Positions 43,542 to 50,735 of a stretch of DNA of 50,735 nucleotides are shown in pieces. The position numbers were made by a program, and so were the translations under genes. Position 1 is the first letter of the stretch. Each line of letters opens with the position of its first letter. Below the pieces are notes generated by a model. The model was not told where the DNA came from and did no database searches. It saw only the letters and a program-made list of their open reading frames with translations. Source of the stretch: Amaricoccus solimangrovi (lineage in GTDB: Bacteria; Pseudomonadota; Alphaproteobacteria; Rhodobacterales; Rhodobacteraceae); assembly GCF_006385685.1 (NCBI RefSeq), contig NZ_VFRP01000027.1, positions 1 through 50,735 of the forward strand, read 5' to 3'.

Positions 43542-45508
43542 TGGGGCGGCGCAAGGAGGATGTCCTGCTCGGCTCGGCGCTCGGGCTGATGGTCGGCGCG
43601 CTGCCGGGCCTCTTCGCCGCCGGCGCCTTCGTCACCTGGCGCCTCGGCGGGGATCTCGGCGAGATCGGCCTCGGGACATTCCCGGCGCTGCTGCCGGATC
43701 TGGCGGCGCTCGGTGACTGGCCGTTCAAGTCCGGCGCGCTCGTTGGGCTCGGCACCGCCGCCGCCTCGGCGCTCGCCGGCGTGGCGCTGCTCTGGCGCGA
43801 GGAGCTCACCAGCCACGGCACCGCCCGCTGGGCCGAGCCGCGCGAGCTGCGCCGCGCCGAACTCCTCGCCCGCCGGGCCCGCGAGATCCGGGGACCGGTC
43901 TGGGGCAAGCTCGGGCGTCCGCGATCGCTCGCGGCGTATCTGAGCTCGGAGCGGATCGTCCATTCGCTGATCGCGGCTCCGACCGGCGCGGGCAAGGGCG
44001 TCGGCGTCGTGATCCCGACGCTGCTCACCTATCTCGGCTCGATCGTCGGCCTCGACATCAAGGGCGAGAACTACGCCAAGACCGCGCGGCGCCGGCGCCA
44101 ACTCGGCGACCGGGTGTTCAGGTTCGCGCCCTACGCGAAGGACCGCCGCTCGCATCGCTACAACCCGTTCGACGAAGTCGCGGCGGCGCCGGAGCGGCGG
44201 CGCTTCGCCGAGGCGCTCCGCCTCGCGGGCAGCCTGATCGAGGCCAAGGGCAAGGGCACCGAGTCCTGGGTCGACGGCGCGCGCGAGATCTTCGCCGCGA
44301 CCGCCGTGGTCGCGCGCGAGCGCGGCACGCCCACCATCGCCGCCGTCTACGATCTCCTGACCCAGGCCGGCGCGGCGACGGATCTGCTCGCGGCTCTCGC
44401 CGCCGCCACGAAATCCGGCGAGGCGCGCTCGGTCTTCAACCGCTTCGCGAGCCAGCCCGAAAAGGTGCTCGGCAGCTACATGTCGGTGATGTTCGACGGC
44501 GGGCTCCGGCTCTGGGCCGATCCGGACGTGCGCGACGCGACCGCCGCGAGTGATTTCGAGATCACGAGCTTCCGCTCCGATCCGGGATCGGTGTTCATCT
44601 GCGTGAGCCAGAAGGATCTCGGCGTGCTCTCGCCGCTCATCCGGCTCATGTTCCAGCAGATGTTCACCGCGCTGCAGGAGACCGAACGGGGCGAGAACGA
44701 CAAGTTCGACGTGCTCTTCCTGCTCGACGAGTTCGCCTCGCTGGGCAAGATGGAGGAGATGAGCCGGGCGATCACCACGGTGCGCTCCTCGGGCGCGCAT
44801 CTGATGCTGATCGTCCAGTCGCTCGCCAACCTCAAGGAGACGTATGGCGCCGAGGGCGCGGCAAACTTCATGGGCAACTGCGAGCTGCAGCTCTTCATGG
44901 CGCCGACCGACATGGACACGCCGCGCTACATCTCCGAGGCGATCGGCGACGCGACCCGCCGCGCCCGGGTCAAATCCTGGCGCCAGCGCGGCTGGGACGC
45001 GGCGACGATCCAGGAGCGCAACGAGGGCGCCCGGCTGATCCGACCGGAGCAGATCCGGCTGCTCGGCCCGGAAACCGCGGTCGCGCTCATCCGCGACCAG
45101 AACCCGGTCCGGCTCCACAAGGTCAGATACTACGAGGATCGCGCGCTGAAGGCGCTCTTCGCTGGGCAGCAGAGCGAGGCGATGAACGAGCCGCCGGAGA
45201 TGGAGGCGACGCCGCTACCCGGCGAGGCACTGGCCGTCGACGAGGTGCCGGATGCCGGCCGGGAGCCGCCTCCCACTGCGGCCTCGGTGATCCCGACCCC
45301 GGTACCACCGTCCCCGCCCACGCCCGCCGGCGCCACATCGCCGGAGGTGCCGTCGGCGGAGGGGGGCGACGCCGAGACCGGGGAGGCCGCGACGCATCGT
45401 AAGCTCGACAGGCTCGTGTCCGATCAGCGCGGCATCGCCTCGGAGATGGCGAGCCTGATCAGCCAGGCGCGCGCGAACCTGCGGTCAAACCATTCGCCGG
45501 AGGAATGA
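43541..45508 (+). CDS. virD4: VirD4/TraG type IV coupling protein
   Basis: 655 residues. Two N-terminal membrane segments (about 10-32 and 65-85) precede Walker A APTGAGKGVG (146-155), KGENYAKTA, YNPFD and Walker B VLFLLDEFASLGKM (391-404). It pumps the relaxase-DNA complex into the transfer channel. The last 100 residues are Pro/Glu/Ala-rich. The ATG at 43541 has GGAG six bases upstream. No VirB channel genes occur downstream; a toxin-antitoxin pair follows instead, so transfer would need a channel encoded elsewhere. Confidence 0.93.
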   Translation: MGRRKEDVLLGSALGLMVGALPGLFAAGAFVTWRLGGDLGEIGLGTFPALLPDLAALGDWPFKSGALVGLGTAAASALAGVALLWREELTSHGTARWAEPRELRRAELLARRAREIRGPVWGKLGRPRSLAAYLSSERIVHSLIAAPTGAGKGVGVVIPTLLTYLGSIVGLDIKGENYAKTARRRRQLGDRVFRFAPYAKDRRSHRYNPFDEVAAAPERRRFAEALRLAGSLIEAKGKGTESWVDGAREIFAATAVVARERGTPTIAAVYDLLTQAGAATDLLAALAAATKSGEARSVFNRFASQPEKVLGSYMSVMFDGGLRLWADPDVRDATAASDFEITSFRSDPGSVFICVSQKDLGVLSPLIRLMFQQMFTALQETERGENDKFDVLFLLDEFASLGKMEEMSRAITTVRSSGAHLMLIVQSLANLKETYGAEGAANFMGNCELQLFMAPTDMDTPRYISEAIGDATRRARVKSWRQRGWDAATIQERNEGARLIRPEQIRLLGPETAVALIRDQNPVRLHKVRYYEDRALKALFAGQQSEAMNEPPEMEATPLPGEALAVDEVPDAGREPPPTAASVIPTPVPPSPPTPAGATSPEVPSAEGGDAETGEAATHRKLDRLVSDQRGIASEMASLISQARANLRSNHSPEE

Positions 45509-45600
45509 CGCAGGGGCGGGGCGCCGGCTTCGGCTGTCGCCCCGATACGGTCGGCCGCGGCGGCGGATGCCGACGGCCGCCGCGCCATCGATAACAAAAA

Positions 45601-45629
45601 TTGCGCAATCTGTGCTGTCAGCGTAGAGT
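45601..45629 (+). promoter_or_regulatory. Promoter of the parDE pair
   Basis: TTGCGC (45601-45606) and TAGAGT (45624-45629) are 17 bases apart, followed by AGGAGG before the parD ATG. A large GC-rich hairpin (CGCGGCGGC/GCCGCCGCG, about 45555-45585) between virD4 and this promoter may end the relaxosome transcript. Confidence 0.6.
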
Positions 45630-45650
45630 GAGCCGGACAGGAGGTCACAC

Positions 45651-45896
45651 ATGAACGTATCGATTGGCCCGCGTTGGGAGGGCTTCGTGGAGGGTGTCGT
45701 GAAGGACGGGCGTTACGGCTCGGCGAGCGAGGTCGTGCGCGAAGGACTACGGCTGGTCGAAGAGCGCGAGGCGAAGCTGGCCGCGCTGCGCCGGACGCTG
45801 GAAGCCTCCATCGCCGAGGGCGGCGAGGCGGAGTCGGACACGGTGCGAGCTCAGCTCGAGGCGAGGGCGAAGGCGCTGTCGGGCGAAGGATTCTAG
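45651..45896 (+). CDS. parD: ParD-family antitoxin
   Basis: 81 residues: VSIGPRWEGFVEGVVKDGRY and GSASEVVREGLRLVEEREAK are the ribbon-helix-helix ParD (CC2985-type) pattern, followed by a toxin-binding helix. It neutralises ParE and represses the operon. It has a strong ribosome binding site. Confidence 0.92.
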   Translation: MNVSIGPRWEGFVEGVVKDGRYGSASEVVREGLRLVEEREAKLAALRRTLEASIAEGGEAESDTVRAQLEARAKALSGEGF

Positions 45897-46210
45897 TGCC
45901 GCGACTGGTCTATCTCGCCGCCGCCCAGCGGGATCCGCTCGCGATCCTGGACTACATCATCCGGGAAAGCGGCAGCCTTGCCGTCGGAGGCGCCTTCGTC
46001 GACCGGCTCCAGGCGCACTGCGAGAAACTGGCGTCGCTTCCGGGCACGATGGGCCGGGCGCGGCCCGAACTGCTCCCCGACATCCGAAGCTCGGCCTACG
46101 GGAGCTATGTGATCTTCTTCAGGTATCGCGACGAGGCGCTGGAGATCGTGAACGTGTTGGAAGGACATCGGGATATCGAATCAATGTTCGGGCAGCCGCC
46201 TCCTGACTAA
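45896..46210 (+). CDS. parE: ParE-family toxin
   Basis: 104 residues from a GTG overlapping the parD stop by one base. YLAAAQRDPLAILDYIIRES, LPDIRSSAYGSYVIFFRYRD and EIVNVLEGHRDIESMF match ParE toxins, which poison DNA gyrase. Intact. The 250 bases that follow (46211-46462) hold no gene I can support. Confidence 0.92.
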   Translation: MPRLVYLAAAQRDPLAILDYIIRESGSLAVGGAFVDRLQAHCEKLASLPGTMGRARPELLPDIRSSAYGSYVIFFRYRDEALEIVNVLEGHRDIESMFGQPPPD

Positions 46211-46462
46211 TGCGGGCGGAGGTCGCGTGAGGGCGGAGAGCAGTCGTCCGCTGCGCCGCAGCTGGATCGGCCACAAGGGCGAGAAGCAGTCGTTCTCCGC
46301 AGCCGCGGCACCGAATGGTCGTTTCTGGACGTGTGGAACGACATGCCATTGACCTCCGACCGGCGCCGCCCAACCTTATCCCCACGCAAAGTCCCAAATC
46401 CTTCCGATCAACCCGAAGGTGCCAATCCAGAATCAACCGGCTCCTAAAAGATGCCCCGGCGC

Positions 46463-49174
46463 TCACACCACTTGTCGCGCGACCGAGGCGATGCGGCGGT
46501 CGATCCCGGGCGTTTCGTCGGGATTCGAAAGCTGGACGGCGCGGAACACCTCGAGCGTGGAATCGATGGAGATTGGACGCGAGATATCCCGCTCTTCGAG
46601 AAGCAGCCGGAACAGCTGTATCTTGAAGATGAGGGCCCGGATCGCACGGGGCGACGCGGTATGTCCAAGCTCCCTGAAGTACTCTGGTGCCGCCATTCCG
46701 AGGCTCTCGACCTCCCGATCGGTGAAGCGAACTGGAGCGGTCTCCGCTTCGAGATAGGAACGATCGGAATCAAAACGGACATTGGCCGCCTCAGGCGGTG
46801 GCGCAAGCCTTTCCGCCAGTGCCCGCGCTCGGTCGAGGTTTTCATTGGCTTGGGAGCTGCGGCGGATCGCCTCCGCATGCCTTCGGCCATTGGCCTCAGG
46901 CGATCTGTCGCCGCCGAGGCCCTTGAACTTTGGGCGGCCGCTGCGAATCGTCGCCTCATCGAGAAGGGGCTCGGGCAGCTTCCCCTCCCCTGCAAGGGCC
47001 TCCTCGCAGTCAAGAGCAATGGAGGCAGCGTTCTTTTCACGGCGGTCCGCTGCCCGGCGTTCGAGATCCCGCAACCCCTCATTCTCGCGTCCGGCCAGCG
47101 CAATCGCAAGGTTCTCGATGTCGTCACGGCTCAGTCCCGGCACCCGGATATGACAGGCAAAGAGCTTATCTTTTTGTTCTCGAACGAGTTCATCTCGGAA
47201 GCGTGTCGCCGGGTGCTTCCTCGCCATCTCGGGGGCATCCGGGAAACCCGCAGTCCCCGCGTCCGTCCGCTTAGCGATCCACTCCTTGAAGCGTTCCGCG
47301 ATCGCATGGTCGAGCTTGTCCTCGTCGACGAGCATGAGAACTTGGAGGCGCGCACTGATGACCGGATCGTCCAGCAGGAGGCGGGTGCCCTCAATCACGC
47401 CGAGCATCTCGTCGGGAGCACACCGGTCGATATCGTCGATGACAAGCAGCACCCTGTCTGGCCGACCTTGCGACATGAGCCGTGGACCAATTAGGATCGC
47501 CAGTGCTGAGATCGTCCAGCAGCCCCAGATAAGCCAGTTGGCAAGCCAATTCGTCTCGGCTGGGCCACTTCTGTCCGTTCCGAGCCCGCTCGGATTGGAG
47601 GCGGATACGGCTTCGGGAAGACGGCCACCGACCCGCTGTGACACCTCCGCGAAGAACCGTGACACCTCCGCGAAGAACGGGGCGAGGTAGCTGCCCCAGA
47701 AACCGGGTCCTCCCAAGTCCTTGCTCGGGTGCATCCCCTCAAAAAGGAAGCCCGCCGAAATCAAGGCTGCGAGCAGTACGACAGAAATCGGCTGAGCGAG
47801 CGAGGGGGAAGGATCGGCCGCCGCAGGATCCGGGTCCGGCGCCCTGCTATCCTTGGGTTCGCTGATCCGCCCTGATGTCCAGGCAACCAGCAGCGCGCGC
47901 ACGTCGTCACCGATCAGGGCGAGCATTCCGAGCTTCTCCTGGTGCCCGGCGAGCCGCATATGTCGCGCGAAGAGTTCGCGCACCTTGGGGGCAACGCTGA
48001 TTGCGACGCTCGCGAAATGTAGCAGGAAAGCGAACCCGACGAGGGAGCCGACCAGAATCGCGGCTCGCAGCATCAGTCCGAGTGGCAGTGCCGCGAGGCA
48101 TATCGCGAGAAGCGCGAGAACGATCGGCCAGTAGCCCGACTTGGCGGCCGACGCACGCAGCGCCAGAGCGACCCGTGCCAGAACGCCTTTGTCCTGGCTT
48201 GCACGACTGACCAGGCTGCTATGGAGAAAGATCCAAGCCTCAGGCGAAGCTCTGTATTTCCATGCGTTGTGCTTGACGACAGCATACCGTGGCCAGCGGG
48301 CGAGCGGCCAGACGCGCCGGTAGCCATTCTGGCCGGGAAGATCGGGATCGATCATCGGTCCGAGCTGATCGGTGAGCGTGGTCTTTCCCGATCCCCACGG
48401 GCCGAAGAGGGCGAGCGTGAACTCTCCATGCGCGGATCGCAAGATGCGCGCAATGACACGCGCATGCTCCCGAACGTCGAGCCTGAGCTCATCCTCATGG
48501 GCCTTTCGCGCCATGTAGACTCTGCGCCGGCTACCGATCACATGCTGCGCAACGAAGCCTCCGAACCCGTACTCGCGAAGGGTTTCGGCTGCGCCCCCGG
48601 CATTATTCTTGAGCAACGTCTCGATCAGCGTGACAGCCTCGACTGGAGTACGCACCGCTGCCGCATTCAGAAGTCCATCCTTGAGCGCCGGGCTCAAGGC
48701 GACGCCAACGAGGTCGAATGAACTCAGCCCTTCGTATCCTTGCCATGGGGTTGGAAAGTGCTCCAAGCGGAATGCGAGGAATTTTCGTGTGCTCGAACTG
48801 TCCAATTCACCCCAGGCTCGTAGCGCAGCCAACTCCTGCGGCGAAGCCTCGGGCTCATCGCGTTCGATAGCAACTGAAATTGCGGCCACGACCAAGTTGA
48901 GGGGCATCACCCTTACCGACGGCTGCGGACCACGCCTTGCCGCCACGTTGTCATTGCTGTCGTCATCGTCGCCCGTGGAACGTTGTCGACGCACAAGACG
49001 GTCGGGAACGACAACGTCGGGCGTGGGGTGGTCGATGGTCTGCCTCGCAGCGCAAAGCAGAATGATGGCGGTCAGCGGCGCAAGACTCAGGCCGCTGAGT
49101 TCATCGACCAACAGCGGACTGACGGCGTCGAGGTAGCCGCGCGTGCCGTCCGTGGCGCTCTGTGTAGTGGCCAT
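46463..49174 (-). CDS. KAP-family P-loop NTPase with membrane insertions
   Basis: 903 residues from ATG 49174, preceded by a GGGGGG tract. Walker A is LFGPWGSGKTTLTDQ (about 256-270); Walker B is VLLVIDDIDRCAPDEM. Between them lie four probable membrane segments (a pair near 345-395, one near 460 starting ISVVLLAALISAGFLF, and one near 550 in WGCWTISALAILIG), the insertion typical of KAP (Kidins220/ARMS-PifA) NTPases. PifA, a family member, excludes phage T7; bacterial members are plasmid- and defence-associated. An N-terminal 240-residue region has no recognised domain. It stands alone, convergent with parDE. Confidence 0.85.
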   Translation of the reverse strand: MATTQSATDGTRGYLDAVSPLLVDELSGLSLAPLTAIILLCAARQTIDHPTPDVVVPDRLVRRQRSTGDDDDSNDNVAARRGPQPSVRVMPLNLVVAAISVAIERDEPEASPQELAALRAWGELDSSSTRKFLAFRLEHFPTPWQGYEGLSSFDLVGVALSPALKDGLLNAAAVRTPVEAVTLIETLLKNNAGGAAETLREYGFGGFVAQHVIGSRRRVYMARKAHEDELRLDVREHARVIARILRSAHGEFTLALFGPWGSGKTTLTDQLGPMIDPDLPGQNGYRRVWPLARWPRYAVVKHNAWKYRASPEAWIFLHSSLVSRASQDKGVLARVALALRASAAKSGYWPIVLALLAICLAALPLGLMLRAAILVGSLVGFAFLLHFASVAISVAPKVRELFARHMRLAGHQEKLGMLALIGDDVRALLVAWTSGRISEPKDSRAPDPDPAAADPSPSLAQPISVVLLAALISAGFLFEGMHPSKDLGGPGFWGSYLAPFFAEVSRFFAEVSQRVGGRLPEAVSASNPSGLGTDRSGPAETNWLANWLIWGCWTISALAILIGPRLMSQGRPDRVLLVIDDIDRCAPDEMLGVIEGTRLLLDDPVISARLQVLMLVDEDKLDHAIAERFKEWIAKRTDAGTAGFPDAPEMARKHPATRFRDELVREQKDKLFACHIRVPGLSRDDIENLAIALAGRENEGLRDLERRAADRREKNAASIALDCEEALAGEGKLPEPLLDEATIRSGRPKFKGLGGDRSPEANGRRHAEAIRRSSQANENLDRARALAERLAPPPEAANVRFDSDRSYLEAETAPVRFTDREVESLGMAAPEYFRELGHTASPRAIRALIFKIQLFRLLLEERDISRPISIDSTLEVFRAVQLSNPDETPGIDRRIASVARQVV

Positions 49175-49402
49175 CGCCCCCCCGTCGTGCTTGTCCAGTT
49201 GCGGATTATAGTTGAGGTCAGGGTATTGGTCATTGACCTTAGGAAGCGCGGCCCTGGATCGGCAACGTAGTGTTGAGAGTCTACCGCGCTCTCCGACGTC
49301 CGCGACGGCGGGTAGCGATTCGCCCTTGGTAGCTTCGCCGAACGGCGGCAAATGGAAAATCGCGGCGCAACGACATTGGTCCGCTTAAATGACGGCTCTG
49401 CG

Positions 49403-49426
49403 CCGGGCCGGCGATAGCCGGCCCGG
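49403..49426 (-). terminator. Strong hairpin downstream of the recombinase gene
   Basis: CCGGGCCGGC, a four-base loop and its perfect complement lie seven bases after the recombinase stop. There is no T-run, so it may act as a weak or Rho-assisted terminator, or as a transcript stabiliser. Confidence 0.5.
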
Positions 49427-49432
49427 CCTTAG

Positions 49433-50065
49433 TCAAAGATCGATGGCCTCGGAGATGGTGAGGGCGTCGTCGAGGTCGACGCCGAGATATCGAACGGTGC
49501 TGTCCATCTTAGTGTGCCCGAGGAGGAGCTGGACGGCGCGCAGGTTGCCGGTCTTCTTGTAGATCTGGGCGACCTTGGTTCGGCGCATCGAATGGGTGCC
49601 GTAGGCGCTCGGTTCCAGCCCGATCGAAGTGACCCAGCCGCGCAGGATCCGTGCGTATTGCCGGGTTGAGAGATGAGGACTGCCGTGGAACCGGCTTGGC
49701 CAGAGGAAGTCGGCGCCGCGCATCTCGGGATTCGCGATCCAGTGCTCCAGCGATTGTCGCGTGGGTTCGGTGATCTCGAACCGGACCGGCTGACCTGTCT
49801 TGCGCTGGGTGATCGAGGCGCGCTCCCGCACGCGCCCCGCCGCGAACACGTCTCTTACCCTCAACCGGACGAGGTCGCAGCCACGCAGCTTGCTATCGAT
49901 CGCCATGTTAAAGAGCGCGAGGTCGCGTGGCGTGTCGGCCATCTCGAGGCGCACGCGGATCGACCAGACGTGCTTGGGCTGGAGCGGGCGCTTCTGGCCG
50001 ACGACGCGCCCCTTGTTCCAGGCGACGCGTTGAGGGCGAATGGCAGGCAGGAAATCCGTGGGCAT
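49433..50065 (-). CDS. Short tyrosine recombinase/integrase
   Basis: 210 residues, essentially the catalytic domain with only about 30 extra N-terminal residues: Arg61 (KLRGCDLV), Lys89 (TQRKTGQP), His158 and Arg161 (THSMRRTKV), His184 (LLGHTKM) and Tyr193 (VRYLGV). All catalytic residues are present, but the usual core-binding/SAM-like arm domain is missing or minimal. Such short recombinases are common on alphaproteobacterial plasmids. It may resolve multimers or move the adjacent KAP gene. Confidence 0.88.
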   Translation of the reverse strand: MPTDFLPAIRPQRVAWNKGRVVGQKRPLQPKHVWSIRVRLEMADTPRDLALFNMAIDSKLRGCDLVRLRVRDVFAAGRVRERASITQRKTGQPVRFEITEPTRQSLEHWIANPEMRGADFLWPSRFHGSPHLSTRQYARILRGWVTSIGLEPSAYGTHSMRRTKVAQIYKKTGNLRAVQLLLGHTKMDSTVRYLGVDLDDALTISEAIDL

Positions 50066-50136
50066 GATCCAACCTCCGCCCTCCGACCCACCCGACTCCG
50101 GCCCGACGCCGACAGACGATCATACCGATCGGCAGC

Positions 50137-50169
50137 TTGCCGATAATCCCCAAAATAGCTAATATGGGG
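50137..50169 (+). promoter_or_regulatory. Promoter and operator of the Phd/PemK pair
   Basis: TTGCCG (50137-50142) and TAATAT (50160-50165) are 17 bases apart. CCCCA (50148-50152) and TGGGG (50165-50169) form an inverted repeat across the -10 box, a probable antitoxin operator. AGGAGG follows before the ATG. Confidence 0.7.
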
Positions 50170-50187
50170 AGAGGCAGGAGGTCCCAC

Positions 50188-50430
50188 ATGAAGCAGTTTT
50201 CCTCGACCGAGTTAGCGAACCGCACCGGCGATGTGCTGGCCGCCGCGGCGGAGGCCCCGGTGACCATCGCCCGCCATGGCAAGCCGCGGTTCGTCATGCT
50301 GTCGACCGAGCAATATGACCGTCTGCGCCATCGCGGCGAAACCCGGCGATCCTTTCATGTCTCGGAACTCACCGACGCTGAGGCGGAGAAGTTGATCGGC
50401 GAGCTTCAGGACAGCATCGACAATGAATGA
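50188..50430 (+). CDS. Phd/YefM-family antitoxin
   Basis: 80 residues: MKQFSSTELANRTGDVLAAA and PVTIARHGKPRFVMLSTEQY are the Phd/YefM N-terminal fold, followed by a toxin-binding tail (LTDAEAEKLIGELQDSIDNE). It overlaps the toxin gene by eight bases. Confidence 0.9.
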   Translation: MKQFSSTELANRTGDVLAAAAEAPVTIARHGKPRFVMLSTEQYDRLRHRGETRRSFHVSELTDAEAEKLIGELQDSIDNE

Positions 50431-50686
50431 CGCCAAGGGTCCCGCGATCGGGGACGTGTGGCGCTATCCCTTCCTCTGGAGCCGGGAAGCCTCCCGCGGC
50501 GAAACGGAGGGACGCAAGACGCGCCCGGTGGCCATGGCCTTGGTCACGCGCAATTCGGCCGTCGATTTGGAGGTGCTCATGGTACCGATCACCTCGCAAC
50601 CGCCCCAGGACAATCCGTTCGCCATTCCCGTGCCCGATACTGAGAGCCGGACCCGAAATGAGTTGAGCGATATCATAGGGTTGTGA
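50423..50686 (+). CDS. PemK/MazF-like toxin, apparently truncated
   Basis: 87 residues: IGDVWRYPFLWSREASRGET and GRKTRPVAMAL match the start of PemK-like plasmid toxins (mRNA interferases), with VLMVPITSQPPQDNPFAIPV following. The usual C-terminal third (a longer strand-helix ending, about 50 residues) is missing: the frame reads NELSDIIGL and stops. Either the gene carries an internal deletion or frameshift, or this is a short variant. The final 49 bases of the window hold nothing recognisable. Confidence 0.7.
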   Translation: MNDAKGPAIGDVWRYPFLWSREASRGETEGRKTRPVAMALVTRNSAVDLEVLMVPITSQPPQDNPFAIPVPDTESRTRNELSDIIGL

Positions 50687-50735
50687 TTCACGTCGGTTTG
50701 CGAAGACTGACGGAGATCCGATGCCCTGGACTGAT

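Overview
The window is 50.7 kb of GC-rich DNA (roughly two thirds G+C by eye) from an alphaproteobacterium, most likely a Rhodobacterales-like species. This is inferred from the base composition and from the VirC1/VirC2/VirD2/VirD4, ParB-like, ArdC and DUF3768 gene set, which is typical of plasmids and islands in that group. There are no rRNA, tRNA or ribosomal protein genes. Several genes use TTG or GTG starts.

Layout. 1-2.3 kb: the start of an MFS exporter, an RTX-repeat protein with its terminator, and a decayed CRISPR end. 2.3-5.2 kb: a three-gene MacAB/Lol-like efflux unit (adaptor, permease, ATPase). 6.0-6.9 kb: a RES/Xre toxin-antitoxin pair. 7.3-18.7 kb: a complete type I-E CRISPR-Cas locus on the minus strand, in the order cas3, cse1, cse2, cas7e, cas5e, cas6e, cas1, cas2, leader, then an array of 46 repeats. 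Between cas3 and cse1 lie two degenerate, stem-preserving CRISPR repeats with short spacer-like tails. The first tail resembles a site that carries an AAG motif and sits beside the cse1 promoter, which suggests an autoregulatory crRNA-like RNA. 19.1-22.1 kb: a serralysin-like RTX protein whose three zinc-ligand histidines are all replaced. 22.4-28.7 kb: an unusual five-gene protease cassette. A caspase-like protein and an alpha/beta hydrolase are divergent from three successive, mutually similar HExxH metalloproteins; this is the best candidate for an undescribed system. 28.7-29.8 kb: a tightly overlapping operon of small accessory genes, with a decayed partial copy on the other side of the cassette.

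30-50.7 kb is plasmid or integrative-element backbone. It carries a VapBC-like pair, a decayed relB, DUF3768 and ParB-like genes, ArdC, virC1/virC2, a probable oriT, mobC/virD1, a VirD2-like relaxase, a VirD4 coupling protein, ParDE, a KAP NTPase, a short tyrosine recombinase and a Phd/PemK pair. No virB mating-pair genes are present, so the element looks mobilisable rather than self-transmissible within this window. Four copies of a structured intergenic element of about 165 bp punctuate the backbone. Two toxin-antitoxin cassettes each sit between two copies of it, together with duplicated pieces of the neighbouring gene.

Taken together this is an accessory region in which transfer genes, seven toxin-antitoxin loci or relics, a CRISPR-Cas system and a putative proteolytic defence cassette have accumulated, with many scars (truncated genes, frameshifts, CRISPR relics) from repeated insertion and recombination. 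All identifications come from reading motifs; no database search was run.
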